Below, in pieces: positions 11,446-24,509 of a stretch of 64,000 nt of DNA. How positions within the stretch are numbered: position 1 is the stretch's first letter; each line of letters begins with the position of its first letter. Made by a program: the position numbers and the translations under genes. Below the pieces are notes generated by a model. That model made no database searches and was not told the origin of the DNA. It worked only from the letters and a program-made list of their open reading frames with translations. Source of the stretch: Siphlonurus alternatus (taxonomy: Eukaryota > Arthropoda > Insecta > Ephemeroptera > Siphlonuridae). The stretch is taken from assembly GCA_949825025.1 (NCBI GenBank), contig OX463778.1:32061969-32125968 (forward strand). The letters are read 5' to 3'.

Positions 11446-13599
11446 AGGATCTTTAAATTTGTATTATTTACTATCGTTTTTATTTTTAATTACAAATTTA
11501 TTACGTTTTAAAACTTTCATTAATGTTTAAATAACTGTTATTTAATCATAGTACGTTAATGTTATTTTTAATTTTGTTCACAAATTAAAAGTTATAAGTG
11601 ATTAAATAATTTTTTCGCATAATTATAATATTATGCCTTCCTTAATCCTATTATAGCTAAATATTGCATAACCTGCCACATGTTTACAGTGAACGATGAA
11701 TTAAATCTGTATACTATCGCTGTAATAAAAATCACCAATTGTTATCTTCTATCTGGCTTGCCTTTGTTTGAACTGTCAGGGACAGAACTTTAGCAATTTA
11801 ACGAGTGACGGTATTTGGCTGAGGCGTCCTGAGCTAACAAACAATTCACGTCCGTTTCGATAAACAATCACGTCATACCGATAGCAAATAATTACAAAAT
11901 GCACCATTGCATCCACACTCATAACAAATCTAAATTTCTTACGGCTGGCGAGGATTCAAGTTGCATTCAATGAATTGTGTGGATAAAAATTAGAATTTCC
12001 AGAATCACATATAGTAAGAACTATTTACTAAGAGGACGGATCAGAGAACTCTCTGAGGACGGATTTACTTTCAAACCAGCTGCTTTTGCCGCCAAAGCGA
12101 CGCTATTACATGTCAGAACTCTGACCCGACTCTGACCGACTCTATACGTCATACCGCTGACTTTTTAAACGCATTTGATTGGCTATAGCCTAAATGCAAA
12201 GGTGCCGCTTTAGTCGACGGCGTTACGCGTCCCCAAACAGACCGCTCGAGCACGTGGCTTATTAGACGGATTTTTCGTAGGTTGACGAATATTGTCGAGT
12301 ATCGAGGTTTCTCAATTCGACGTCCTAGGCTTTCCTTCCATACCATTCCAGCATACAGCCTTTGGAATCCTTGCGCTTAAATTAATATTGTACTAAGCAC
12401 TGTAGTATATAGAATTGCATAAATATTATGTGCAGGGAAAGTGTAATAATTTGTTGACTTCTGCATATAGCTGCATGTGGTGTTGCTGTGATGAGTCACA
12501 GATATGTAGGTCAGCTGGAGCAGCTTCTAGGGATGCAGTTTGTGATGGTAATGCCTGCTGCTGGCTTTAGTTTACCCCCATCCATTCTCGTCCGTCGTTT
12601 GGTTTGTTTTCGTTAACCTTGGACCAACAGCAGCTCTGCAGTTTTCTCGTCCATGTAAACTGTATATACCATCATCTTCATCCTAGCAGCCTTCCTACTA
12701 TACTTTCTCCCTTCCTCAGTTGTTAATAGAGGTAACGCATTGAAGCCAAACTCACAACATTTCAGTCATAATAAATAATATACACACAGCTTGCTTTTAA
12801 ATCGTTTAAAAATCTATAAATTTTATAAAGTTATATAATATATTGTTCAGGTATTAAGCAGTCATGCAAAATATTTCCGGGCTATTATAATATATTTTTT
12901 TAAAGGTAAAGTTATTTTATTATTTAAAAAAAAAATTATTCTTACATTATGTATATATTATGTGAGAGTAAAATTGTTAGATTTTTTAATAAATACAATA
13001 CCGTTATAGACTTGTTTTTCCGCTATCACTTGTCTTAGAAAAATTATTGCATCGAAAGTTCCGCAGTATTAATCTGTAATTATTGCATCATCGTTCTGCC
13101 CTATCATGAGCACATGCGAATGTGAGAGGTGATGGCAGGCATGCACTCTAATTTAGGCACATGCGCCCCCGTCCAGCTATGTAGACAGCTGCTGTGCTAA
13201 GAAGGTCCCTCTATAGCAGCAACGAGTGTGCTTGACCCTACTGTATGCAGCAAGGAGGAATGTGGCCAGGCTTGGCAGGAGGAAAACAGTGAACTTTATC
13301 ATCGAACATGCTGCAGGAGGGTACCGTACTAACGATGCATGTGATGATGTAATGTGTGATCTACGCTGACCAGCATCAAGAAGGGTGAACCAAGAGAATT
13401 GGATGAAAGTCATGTTGTCATGTATTTTTGTTGATATTTTGTTGAACGCCCATTTTCACAACAATGTTACTTCATTTTTTTATTGTTGTAGGGAGTGATT
13501 TTAAGGAACCAATTTTTTACCCTTCACTATGACTAATTATAATTAATGTTTTTTTATCATTTAATTTAATATTATTGGTGCATGGCGATTCACAAAAGG
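11446..13599. other. AT-rich DNA with GC-richer islands
   Basis: Patches at about 12030-12345, 12480-12730 and 13085-13330 are GC-richer. No gene is supported. Confidence 0.5.
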
Positions 13600-13680
13600 G
13601 TTATTCAGGTTTCTCACTAGACGCGGTTCGTGTCACCAATTCCCTGACACTGAACGTGGTTACTGAGAGACCTGGATAAC
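13600..13680. repeat. 81-nt imperfect hairpin
   Basis: GTTATTCAGGTTTCTCA pairs with TGAGAGACCTGGATAAC, and CGCGGTTCGTGTCA pairs with TGACACTGAACGTG. This gives a stem of about 36 bp with dispersed mismatches and a 9-nt loop. Size and shape are compatible with a pre-miRNA-like hairpin, but a small MITE is equally possible. No known miRNA is recognised. Confidence 0.5.
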
Positions 13681-14950
13681 TTCAAAAGTAAATAGTTAAA
13701 ACTTATAATATAGAAAGAAAAAAAATTGAAACAAAAATCTATTGTTTTATTTTTCCTTGCAATTGTTACTGTGATTTTAAACAAGTTTTTTCTTATATCT
13801 GTCTATAATTATATCCTCGAATGTTTTGAATCAAAGTATTTTTAGTGAGTTTATTCAGTGGATAAGATTTTTTGTTTCTTTCCCTCTGTCTCTTTCTTTT
13901 ACTATCGTTAGTATTCTGTAAATTCTCTGTTAAAATAAAACAAACCCATTTCAAGTGAATTGTTTTGAAAATGAGTTGGCAAGCTCTCATGATTTTTAAT
14001 ATACAATAGTACTTTATATTAATACAAATTATGTCGTTTATTTATTGCAATTATAGTGAGTTAAATTAAAAAGAATGCAAAATATTTATGTAAAACGGTT
14101 AAAATATCTAGTTAAAAACAAAGAGTTAATTAATCTTACATCAAACTGTAGATAAACTTAAACTCTACTACTTATAATATATTATAAAGAAATGTTGGTA
14201 TGAAGATTTAATTTGTTTTGGCTTTATACCAAAATATCAGAGTTTGGTATGCAAAATAGTTGTAAGTTTTGGTGACCCTATGTGACCCTAAAGTGGTGTA
14301 TAGTATTATAGTGGTGAGATATGGGTTTAAGCTGCTATAGGAGTTTAAGTCTTATAGGCTAGACAGCCGCTGTGCCTCATCGAGTGTGACAGAAACAAGA
14401 CAATATATTAATAGCGTGTGTGAACGTGAGTGACGGCCAGCCTGCTGGCACTTGCTGGCTATGTAACTGCAGCAGCCAATCCTCTTGGCTATCTAAACTG
14501 CATGCGTGCCTAATGAACCGGTAGAGAAACATTGCCAGAAAACAAAAACAAACACATCAAGTGATGCTGCTAACATGCATGCATATATAATAATTTAAAA
14601 AAGTTGAAATTAATTATTATTATTATTATACAATTTAGGATTTTATGCATTTTTTATATTTTTTAATTTTAATAATGCATGTTGGACACTGCGGATAGAA
14701 TTTTTTTTATTATTATTTATTTTGTAAACAGAAGTAAATTGGTGGCTCATCAATCATGGGTGACTGGACACTTTTGTGAATGGGATATCCTTTTTCACGT
14801 CACCCTTTGGGCTTTGTTTCTGTTTTTATTTCTGTACCAATTCTCAATAAACAACTGTTTTTTTCACATAAAAAAAATGAGCATTAATATTAACTTATTA
14901 ATAATTATTTTTTCTTACAAATGGACAACATACGTTGTATGAAAAAAATT
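13681..14950. other. AT-rich DNA with one GC-richer island
   Basis: An island lies at about 14340-14530; the rest is AT-rich without structure I can name. Confidence 0.5.
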
Positions 14951-15230
14951 TATTGCAGAAATGAATAGAGGGTACCAAATTATGCTACTCTGAAAATTTT
15001 CAGGTTTTTTTGAGACCCGGAACTATATTTAAATATTTATTGAAAGTCCTGTGATTTCAGTTGGCACCCCTGAATCCTTAGTAAAAAGAATAGAGACTGG
15101 ACGCCTATTGACGCCTCCAGGGGGCGTGGCCGCACTTTCAATAATTATTTAAAAATAGTTCTGGGTCTCAAAAAATCTGAAAAAATTCAGAGTATAGCAT
15201 AATTTGGTACCCTCTATTCATTTCTGCTAT
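14951..15230. mobile_element. TA-flanked MITE family, copy 1
   Basis: The terminal repeats are about 100 bp each, starting TATTGCAGAAATGAATAGAG and ending with its complement at TTCTGCTATA. Inside each arm are ATTATGCTA, a TTTTTTGAGACCC segment and ATTGAAAGT. The unique centre contains GACGCCTATTGACGCCTCC. A second copy lies at 21702-21977. TA at each end fits a Tc1/mariner-type target duplication (inferred). Confidence 0.85.
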
Positions 15231-17995
15231 ACCGGTAAAAATAATTCATGTATGTTGTCCATTACTGTTTTCCCTTGATACTGTGGACAAATGAAACTGA
15301 TTTTTTTTTATTTCTATTAAATTCTGTGACAATTCTGTGACATACAAGTTTAGTAAGAACCGAGCTTAATGATTCAATTAAGAACATGCAAAATGATACA
15401 TTTTACAATAATAAAGTTATATTAAAAAGAACAAATAATATACATAGAATCTTTGTATATGTGCATTTAGACATATATATTCGGAATACGTAAGAAAATT
15501 GCTAAATTCTTTGTAAAAAAAACTCTTTAACTTTTATATTTCTTTTTACCGAGAATTCTGGAACATAAGTCACCATACAGTATAGGGCATCACACACATA
15601 GGCTATCGGTATATTTATATCTGCCACATTGCAGCAGCTTGAACGTATAGAAGAAGATTCTCCGTCGTGAACGTTAGTCCTCTGCTGCAAGTAACGTGAG
15701 TTCACCCAAGTGCAGTGGCTCATATCGAGTGCGACCCATCACATTCCTTACAATCAAAGAATCACTGCACTCTCTCGTAATAGTGAATCATACGAGTATA
15801 GATCTTAAGTACTGACGTTCTGGCTTCACTTGCGACCATACAGTGCACTTAACGAGGAGCTGTATCTTCAAAGCGCCTGTTTGCGCTGCCTATATAGCTG
15901 GTTGTTGTACCACTCCCTCTAGCACTGCAGGCAGCCCATGCACTCTTGCAATGTCGGGCGTTGCACCCGCTCTCCCGGGGTCCGTGCGTCGCATCTCTCT
16001 CTCTCTTCTGCATGGATAAAAATGCATGCCTCTCGTTGCAGCTGCATAAACGATAAAATGTACTAATGCGTCAACTATATATATATATAAAGTAAAATGA
16101 ATTATTATACTGTATTTGATCATAAAGTCTATAAGTTAAAGGCAGAAAAAAGAATGGAATTATTTTAAAATATTGCGTGCAATTTGCGTTTATTAGGTTT
16201 ACAGTTTTTAATTCTAAATAAATTTACAATCACACGCATAAAATTTATTTTTAAACGTTCTATTTTTATATTCTAATTATTTTTAATTACACATACATTA
16301 TAATTATATCATAAAAATTTATTCCATGCAATATTAAAAAGATTATTTGTTTTTCTTTTAAATCTCATTTTAAGATTGCAACAACATGACAAAAATTGTT
16401 TCATTTCCTTGTTCTTAATTTTTAACGCTCGTATAGCATACAACATTATTATAGTTAATGTGTTGATGCTGGAACGCTTACAAAATTCTTAGCTCTTGGA
16501 CAATTTTTTTTTTCGTTGTGTGTGTTGCACAAGTTTCTCCTCGTGATGGCGAACAACATTGCGACACTTTGAGCACCGAGTGAGCACCAACACACAGGAA
16601 GTCACCCGTCCATGCGAAGTTGCTGCCAAATGTACTGTGGGTGGCCCACCACCGTGATTGATACATAATTTGCATTAAATATTGTATTTCTACAAATATA
16701 TATTTTTTAAATTACTTAATTCTAAATTCATGTGATTGTAGAAATAAATCTTTAAGATAGGGGTGTACAAATTTTAGGGGTTAAAGAGATATACTGTACT
16801 ATAGGGTAATGAGTTAATTGCAGCTAAAAAAAAGGGGAACTTTTATTTACAAATGTGGAAACAGTGCATGTCTTTGAACTTTCAAATGATAATTCATTTA
16901 TTTATTTTTTATTGTATATGTTAATTATGTCAAATATTTGTAATGGTACACAAAGAAAAATTACTTAAAAAAAAACAAAAAAACAGAAGATGAAGCAAAG
17001 ACTTACATAATATTACACATGTGAGACGAGAGAACTTATTTTCAGTCAAGAGAGATGGCATTTCACGGAACGGGGTGTAACCCTTCATGCTGGATGATAC
17101 CGAAGATAAGAATTTATGTACCTATCCCATGCAAACAACAATTTATAATAAAGAATCTGGAATTCAAAATTTAAATTGTTAAAATGACGTATGCAGTAAC
17201 TTTTTTTTTAAAGCATTGAAATTGTTGCACTTGTATGCAATGTATAAAATTGTTTAGGCTGACCTAATACCGGTAATAATATACGATTGAGTTATGCACT
17301 TATGAAGCTCAGCTTTGTTTATGCATTTTATGTAATGACCATAATCCTTATATGACGTAACTTAAATGTTGCAAACCAGTAATGTATTTTTATAATTTTA
17401 ATGTTAATGATGTATATTATTAATATAATTTATGCCATCTCAATTATATATTAATTATACTGTATATTATTAAAAACCATGGCAGCCAAGAATACTATTG
17501 ACTATTGACTTATAGAAATTTAACTTTTACTACAGTAACAAATTTGAATGACAAAAATTACATCTCCTTACCTTATCATACATGAAAAATTTACAAGCAA
17601 TCATATTGCGTATTTTTCTGTATCGTAAATTTTATATAATATATTATAGCATAAAAAAAAGTGAGGCAAAATTAAACTTAAAATGATGACGTTGGTCTGA
17701 CATCAACTTGCTGCTTATTTTGCATGCCTGTTTGCTTGGTTGGTTTGGTAGGTAGTTATAGTAGGTAGGTACGTTATGACCCTCCCACACATGACATAAA
17801 ACTAGTAGCTGCTGGCTAGCTGCATGCAGACATAGGGAAAGTACTACAAATGATGATGGTTTACAAAACATTGGCCAGGGTATAGTCCTCCCCCTTTACT
17901 CCCTCATCTTTTCTGCTTTACTAAATTTTGTTATGTTTATACTCTTCAACATATTACATGCACACCAGACATGAAAGTAAAACTAGTTTGAAAAA

Positions 17996-18000
<5 letters not shown>
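15231..18000. other. AT-rich DNA with GC-richer islands
   Basis: Islands lie near 15560-15740, 15830-16010 and 16530-16660. No gene or RNA was recognised. Confidence 0.5.

Positions 18001-18055
<55 letters not shown>
18001..18055. repeat. (TA)n microsatellite
   Basis: About 27 TA units, followed by TGTG and more TA-rich sequence. Confidence 0.97.
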
Positions 18056-18061
<6 letters not shown>

Positions 18062-20850
18062 TATATATTATGTATATATAGTGTGTGATTGAATAAATGA
18101 ATTGAATATACAGTATATATAATATGCAAGATGTTATGTTATAGTCCCGGTTTGTGCCATTGTATTGTTTGCTAATTAATAATATTGTCTCATGTGATGC
18201 ATGTGATAGCTGTCTCAATCAACATTTTTTTTTTTTAAATTTCATTTGATTCCTATTAAAGCCAATTAAAAATTGAATTAATAAATTCAATTTCACATTA
18301 AATTCAACTAACAAAATTGTATGTAAAATTGCTGTAGCTAAATTTAATTAAAAAAAGTCACAAGCAATTGATTATAACCTGAGACCTGAGACATCTTCTA
18401 TAATAATGTATATAATTTAAAAACGTTTTTCCAAGATAAATTCAAGATTTGTTAGATTGTATTTTATACGCTACCGCAAATTTGTTACATGATATTATGT
18501 GATGTAAAAAGCGCCCATAACCAACGTATAAAAATAATAGTATAAAAAAGTAGCGTCAAGCTTGTAAACAATTAATTGTTGTCTAATAATGAAGAACCCA
18601 TATATAATAGCTCTGCATGTTTCACCTTTTTTATTTATTTTTTTACTTAAGTCACAGTATGTATTATACTTTATAAAAATACCTGCTTTGGGCCGCTTTG
18701 ACTCACTTTGGTTGCATATATGTTTAAAACAATTAACAATGGTTTATTTTAAGAATTTTATGTAACAATTGACGTAATTCACGATGATGTATACATGGAA
18801 ATAAAATTTGCAACGACATAAAATAATTAGGAATTCAAGGGATTTAAAATTATATTAGTTATAATGACATTATAATGCAAAATATGCATCAATTAAATTG
18901 AAAGTTGAATTTTTATGTGCATGTCTGTATGCACTAATATGCAACACATATCTAAAGGTAATTAAATGTTAGCATTATATAAATAAACTTTATTACCATT
19001 GGCTTTGGTACAGCAACAAAAAGAATATAGAATAAACTTTGATGCAATGACATTAAAAGTACGTCAGTTAGTACTACACGCCGCCAGCGTTAAGGTATTT
19101 AAATGGCTTGTGTGGTTTGAAAGTGTGAAGAGAATCGTACCCTATTTAGAGGCTCTAGTCATTACTTGAAGATCTTCTATATGCTCTGCGATATATTATT
19201 GCCAGACTATATTATATATATCAGAGCCAAGAATTTACGTTGTATATATGTATACCCAACTGTACTTACATTTAAATACATGCACGTACACAAAAAAAAA
19301 TATAAAAGAATTGCTTATGAAATGATTTGTTGTTAAAAAAATGTTAAGACTTGAAAAGAAATTCTTAATGTACTGCGACTGTAATTATTCATTTGCGGAT
19401 ATTAATCCTTGATGTCACTTTTTTAGCAATTATGTTGCAACTTTGTATGCGGTTTAAAAGTCGGTGGTTAAATTTGGCTTCTCTGGTGGGCACTGCAAAT
19501 ATTTCAAACCCTATAGCTCATTAAATATGATGAAGCTACCTTTGATTTAAACAATTTGACTAAAAAACAGCATTTATATACGACTATGCACTTTTGAAGT
19601 TCTTCTTTACATAATATGTAATGTAAACGCATATATAGCACCTTGTATGCAGTTCATGAAAACTATAATAGCACGTTTAGTTAATATTATACTAACGTGT
19701 CTTGTTACAGTTGTTACACAGTAAATTATAATTTACATTATCTCTTTACAAAAGGTAGAAAATAATTCATTATATCGTATATTATACTTAAATTATATGA
19801 TGGTGCCTGCCATGCATGCATCACAGTAATTATAATACACTTTTGAATTCATTGACAAGCTTCAACTTAAAAATGCCGCAGCGCCGCATTCTGACATCGC
19901 TCCATAAGGTTTGTTAGGATAAAAATCTTATTTATTTTTTCATTCAAATTCTATGCTGCACAAAATCTCGAATATTTTTTATGTCGTGTAAAGTGATCTT
20001 TCCCGTGGCTCATATGAATTATTAATCTTGCCCTTCATAAGAACCACCGAAAAAAATTAAAAACTAGGTACCGCTGGGTTAAAGGATAGGAAGCTTGATA
20101 GAACATGTCGTCGCGCGCAGTTCGCGCGCTAGATTTTCATTGGCTGAGAGAATTATGTCGTCAATATTAAAGCTTCTCATTTTGGGATGGCTGTTCACTT
20201 TGTGCTTAGGTTCTGCCTTTTGCAGTCCACCCATTGAGCTTACAGGTATTTTATTGTAATATGCTGTATATATGTTGTCATTTAGCTCAATAAGCATTTA
20301 TTATTATTATTATTATTAATATATCAACAAGTATAATGTATATAATATTATAATATATTTAATACATAAATTCATAATTATTTTTATTGCTTTTAGATTG
20401 CAACAAAATAAGTACGTCAGAAAGTATAGTAATCACAGACAAGTTGAAAATGCGTTATAATTATGATTTATTATACAAAGTTTTCATTCTATATGGTTTC
20501 GCTCTTATATTATTTTTATTAAAATAAATCATCAATATTATACTGCTTCCTCTATATCCATGATTATTTACTATACGAGTGTGGCTTGCGCACGTGTCAC
20601 ACATTAATTCCACACGTGTCGGTGAACACGCGGGTGCTCCAGGCAGGGAGGAATGGTTCTGAGTTAAGTGGTGAGCTCCCCACGACGTTTAGAGCTGTGC
20701 CAGCGTCGCAGCCGAGGAACGTGGACAACCACTCGTGAGCGACGCAAACAAAGAAATAGTTTTACTTTTTCGTTTGCATTATCAAATGTTTAAGAAATGT
20801 TTAAATTTTATAGCTAGAACAGTCCCCATAACCCTTTCTGATGTACAGTA
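18056..20850. other. AT-rich DNA with a GC-rich island before the palindrome
   Basis: Mostly AT-rich. The patch at about 20580-20750 contains CACGTG-type words (GCGCACGTGTC near 20588, CCACACGTGTC near 20610). No gene. Confidence 0.5.
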
Positions 20851-21341
20851 ATGGGGTACTGACCAAAAAAAAAGTTGCAAGTTTTTGTCAATATTTCAAA
20901 AGGCACTAGAATTTCATGAAGAACAAGCCCTATTACAGCATTCTATGACAATTACCTGATTTTATATGAATTTTTAAAACCTCTCAAAAATGACGTCATA
21001 TAGCATTGAATCTTAAATGGGAAAATAGATCAGTTAACATTGCCAAATCCCATACTTAATATTGAAATGTATAACCAAAACTTCATTTGCAAGGTTTTTA
21101 GGTGCTAGAATCACGATAATGAAGGTTTCAAATTCCTACCTCAATAACTTTTCATTTTAGCAATGTTAACTGATGCATTTTCCCATTTAAGATTCAATGG
21201 TATGACGTCATCAAAAAAAGTTTTAAAAATTCATATAAAATCAGCAAATTGTCGTAGAATGCTCTAATAGGGCTCGTTTTTTATATAATTCACAGTACTT
21301 TTTATTAGTATTGCTAACTCAAATACCGGTCAGAACCCCAT
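20851..21341. mobile_element. Palindromic element with ATGGGGT tips
   Basis: The tips ATGGGGTACTGACC and GGTCAGAACCCCAT are inverted copies. Arms of about 200 bp mirror each other, including TTAAATGGGAAAAT and GTTAACATTGCC segments. Each arm carries a TGACGTCA octamer (20991-20998 and 21203-21210). The unique centre is about 60-90 bp. It is 491 bp long with no coding capacity. Confidence 0.8.
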
Positions 21342-21701
21342 TTGGATAAATTATATACAATAATATAAAAACATATAAATGGTAATTTAAATTAACATTT
21401 CTGCAACTAATATATATGCAATTTTTGTGATGCAAGTAAAAATTTAAGTTGTAACTTGTAACCTATTATACAGATTAAACATTAAACATATATCTATATA
21501 CTATGGTTCTATTTTTAATCCGAGCGCATGCAAGCAGTACTCCATTTTGGTTAAATCCGTTTAATTATAATTATATAATACTCTTAATATAATATGTTTG
21601 TACGGTACATTATACACTTTTTTCGTATTTGATTTTAATGTGCATGATTTTGCTTTTCTGACTCCATTACTGCGTAATAGAGTATCGACCTCAAACATTT
21701 T

Positions 21702-21977
21702 TATTGCAAAAATGGATAGAGGGTGCAAAGTTATGCGCTCTGATTTTTTCAGATTTTTTTTAGCCCGGGAAATATTGCTAAAATGTTTTACCGAGGTCGC
21801 GGCGGGTTTGAATTCACGCCCTCTTTTAGGTCCTATCCTTTTATTAAGAGAGGCGTCAAGAGGCAATATAATTTCTCTGCACTTTCAATATTTTTTTAAA
21901 AATAGTTCCCGGACTCTTAAAAAAATCTGAAAAAAGTCAGAATAGCATAAATTTGCACCCTCTATCCATTTCTGTAT
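21702..21977. mobile_element. TA-flanked MITE family, copy 2 (diverged)
   Basis: Relative of the element at 14951-15230: ends TATTGCAAAAATGGATAGAG and CCATTTCTGTA, inner ATTTTTTCAGA, GCCCGGGAAATATT and CACTTTCAATATT. The centre carries GAGGCGTCAAGAGGC, matching the complement of copy 1's centre, so the two are in opposite orientation. The overlapping open frames on both strands here are artefacts of the element. Confidence 0.8.
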
Positions 21978-22648
21978 TAAAATTTGTTTTAAATCGATAC
22001 TCCATTGCTATTGCTTATCATTTAAATATAATTAATTGCGAAGTAGTTAATATATACATTTTTTTATGTTTATAATGAAACAATGTTATGTTTAAAAAAT
22101 ATTTCAAATATAATATATTAATTCAAAATTCTATTTTAGAATTGCGCCAGTTACATTGATATATGCATATATAATATAAATCAAATTATATAAAAAAAAA
22201 TGTATTTTGTATTATTATACTTTCAGCATTGGATTCACTCCAACTATGACAATTCTAGTGGAGATAATTTTAGAAATCTTACATTTTTTTTTCATCTTCC
22301 TTGTATGCTTGCATGATGTCGCCTTACTTTACCTCGTGGCGCACCTTGTTTTTGACACTATGGAGCTTAGGAACAAAGTCGCGGTGTTGATATGAAGCTC
22401 TCACAGAGACTAAATCTACTATAATGAGGATTTATCATTGTGTAACCCTATCAGCTTGTGTTCGAGGAGCAGCTAACTAAGAATCACGCCTCAGCACTTC
22501 TACCGGATCATCTGACGGAAACAGATCGACCGGGAGATGTGTCAGTGTCATCGTCGTGACAAGCCGAGCACGTCGTCCGCCGCGTGAGGTGACGAGAGAA
22601 GAGAGGACTCCCCCGTCCTCTGAGGGTGCATTCCGTGCTCTGTCTCTC

Positions 22649-22731
<83 letters not shown>

Positions 22732-24138
22732 TTATAACTCCTCACTCCATCAGGCGCATTCTCCACGCCTACTATTTTGAAATATTATCATTTAGAACGA
22801 AGAAAAAAATCAACTAATTAGTCCAACTCATTACTTCTTTTATACAATATATATTATACTTATTTTATTACCGCGTTTTTAAATTAATTTATTATTTCTT
22901 TACAATTAAGGTTCACCAAATAAACATAATGTTATGAAATAAGAATGTGTTACTTAATTTATGTAACTGACTGTTGTAGTGTTCTATTGACAGGTATATT
23001 TGTGAATTTAAAAATATTTATTTTTTGTTACTGCCATATAAAACTTTTATATTATATTTGGAACAGAAACACAATTTAAATAATAATTATAAAATGAAAT
23101 TTGTCTAACTGAATTACAGTTTTAAAATTAATACATAATAAATGTCTTTTTCATATTCATATTTAAAAATAAATATTGGCTTACTAGTGACATAAATAAC
23201 AAACTTAATATTTCTTTCGTAAAATTTTATAAATAGACTAGCTTTATGTCATTCAAATTAAGCCAATGTTACAATTTTTTTTTAAGTCTCTACCCGACCC
23301 GATGTATACAGATTTGAGTTTTTTTCATATCCATTTCTAGAAGAAGAACATTTTTTTTTATTACTTAAGCTGCCATAAGGATGATCCATTTTTAATACCC
23401 GACTGAAAGTGACAACTAGCCATATAGTGACTGTGACATGCAATTTCTCGCACATTCATTACTCTCCCTAATTTTACCTTGCAAAAAGCTTTGTTGTTTT
23501 GTATATATATATATATCAGTCTCATGTTATTTACTGCACCTCTAGTCTTTCACAGTTACAAATTCAAATTAACAGACTTTAAATTTCTTTTGTCTTATTT
23601 GAGGACTATAAAATCTCAAGTCAACATCTATCTACATTGCTATTTTTTTATATTTACTCGTATATTTAAATTAATCAAGAAGCTAATTTTTTTTTTATTA
23701 TTATTTATTTTTAAGTTACACAAGAATATTTCCTTTTTTTTAATCCTGTACCATTAGGCTAAATTAAAGTTGCAATTATATTTAGAGTTTGAATTGACGT
23801 CAGGAAAAAAAAGAGGGCGCCATTTTATTTACATGCTGTATGTTATTCTGTTCTGTTCTCTTGAACTAGTCACGGTCGTTTAATACTCAAAAGTTTGCAT
23901 ATACATTTGCATGATTTGATGAGCAAGTTCGTCCGCATTATAGAGTGGCAAATACTTAGCAGAGACTTCGCAGTCAAGAAGGTGATTCAAGTCACTGCAA
24001 CTCAGTGTTCGAGACCGACTAATAAAAGTAAGGTTTCTTTGGTTTTCTTAGTTTATAGTTAAAAATTTCATTATAGCTTCGATGACATTAGGCCCTTCAA
24101 GTGAGTATTTCAGAAAGATGAATTGCATGCATGCACTT
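21978..24138. other. AT-rich DNA, CT microsatellite island, no gene
   Basis: The only GC-rich part is about 22480-22770 around the CT tract. TGACGTCA occurs at 23795-23802. No gene was found. Confidence 0.5.
22643..22728. repeat. (CT)n microsatellite
   Basis: About 40 CT units with one interruption (CTGTCT near 22655), inside a GC-rich island. Poly-Leu/Ser and Arg/Glu frames over it are artefacts. Confidence 0.97.
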
Positions 24139-24191
24139 TTTTTTCCTTCTTCTACACTGCATGCCATGCAGTGTAGAAGAGGGTAAAAAAA
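24139..24191. repeat. Perfect short palindrome with T/A tails
   Basis: CTTCTACACTGCATG and CATGCAGTGTAGAAG form a 15-bp perfect stem with a single central base (24149-24179). Outside it, a T-rich then an A-rich flank (TTTTTTTCCTT / AGGGTAAAAAAA) extend the symmetry. Confidence 0.7.
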
Positions 24192-24414
24192 TATGATGCA
24201 GTTCGTTTCCTAGTTTTTTGGCTTTTTGCTGCTACCACCTAAGTGTAAACTTTGTATATAGAGATTTGAGTCGTAGTGAGTAATGGGTGCAAGTGTAAAG
24301 TCAGCAACAGAAGCAAGCAGCAGGCGGTGTGAGATGCTGGCGTGATGATCAGCCCACGCATTACTTAGCTCCTCTGTATAGATGCCTTGCTTGATATCGG
24401 GCCAAGTCCCCTAG

Positions 24415-24417
<3 letters not shown>

Positions 24418-24505
<88 letters not shown>
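24418..24505. repeat. (CT)n microsatellite
   Basis: An uninterrupted run of about 43 CT units in a GC-richer stretch between 24290 and 24600. Confidence 0.97.

Positions 24506-24509
<4 letters not shown>

Noticed and set aside
22548..22817. Leu/Ser and Arg/Glu repeat frames on both strands
   Set aside because: Direct translation of the CT microsatellite; the same applies at 24365-24659.
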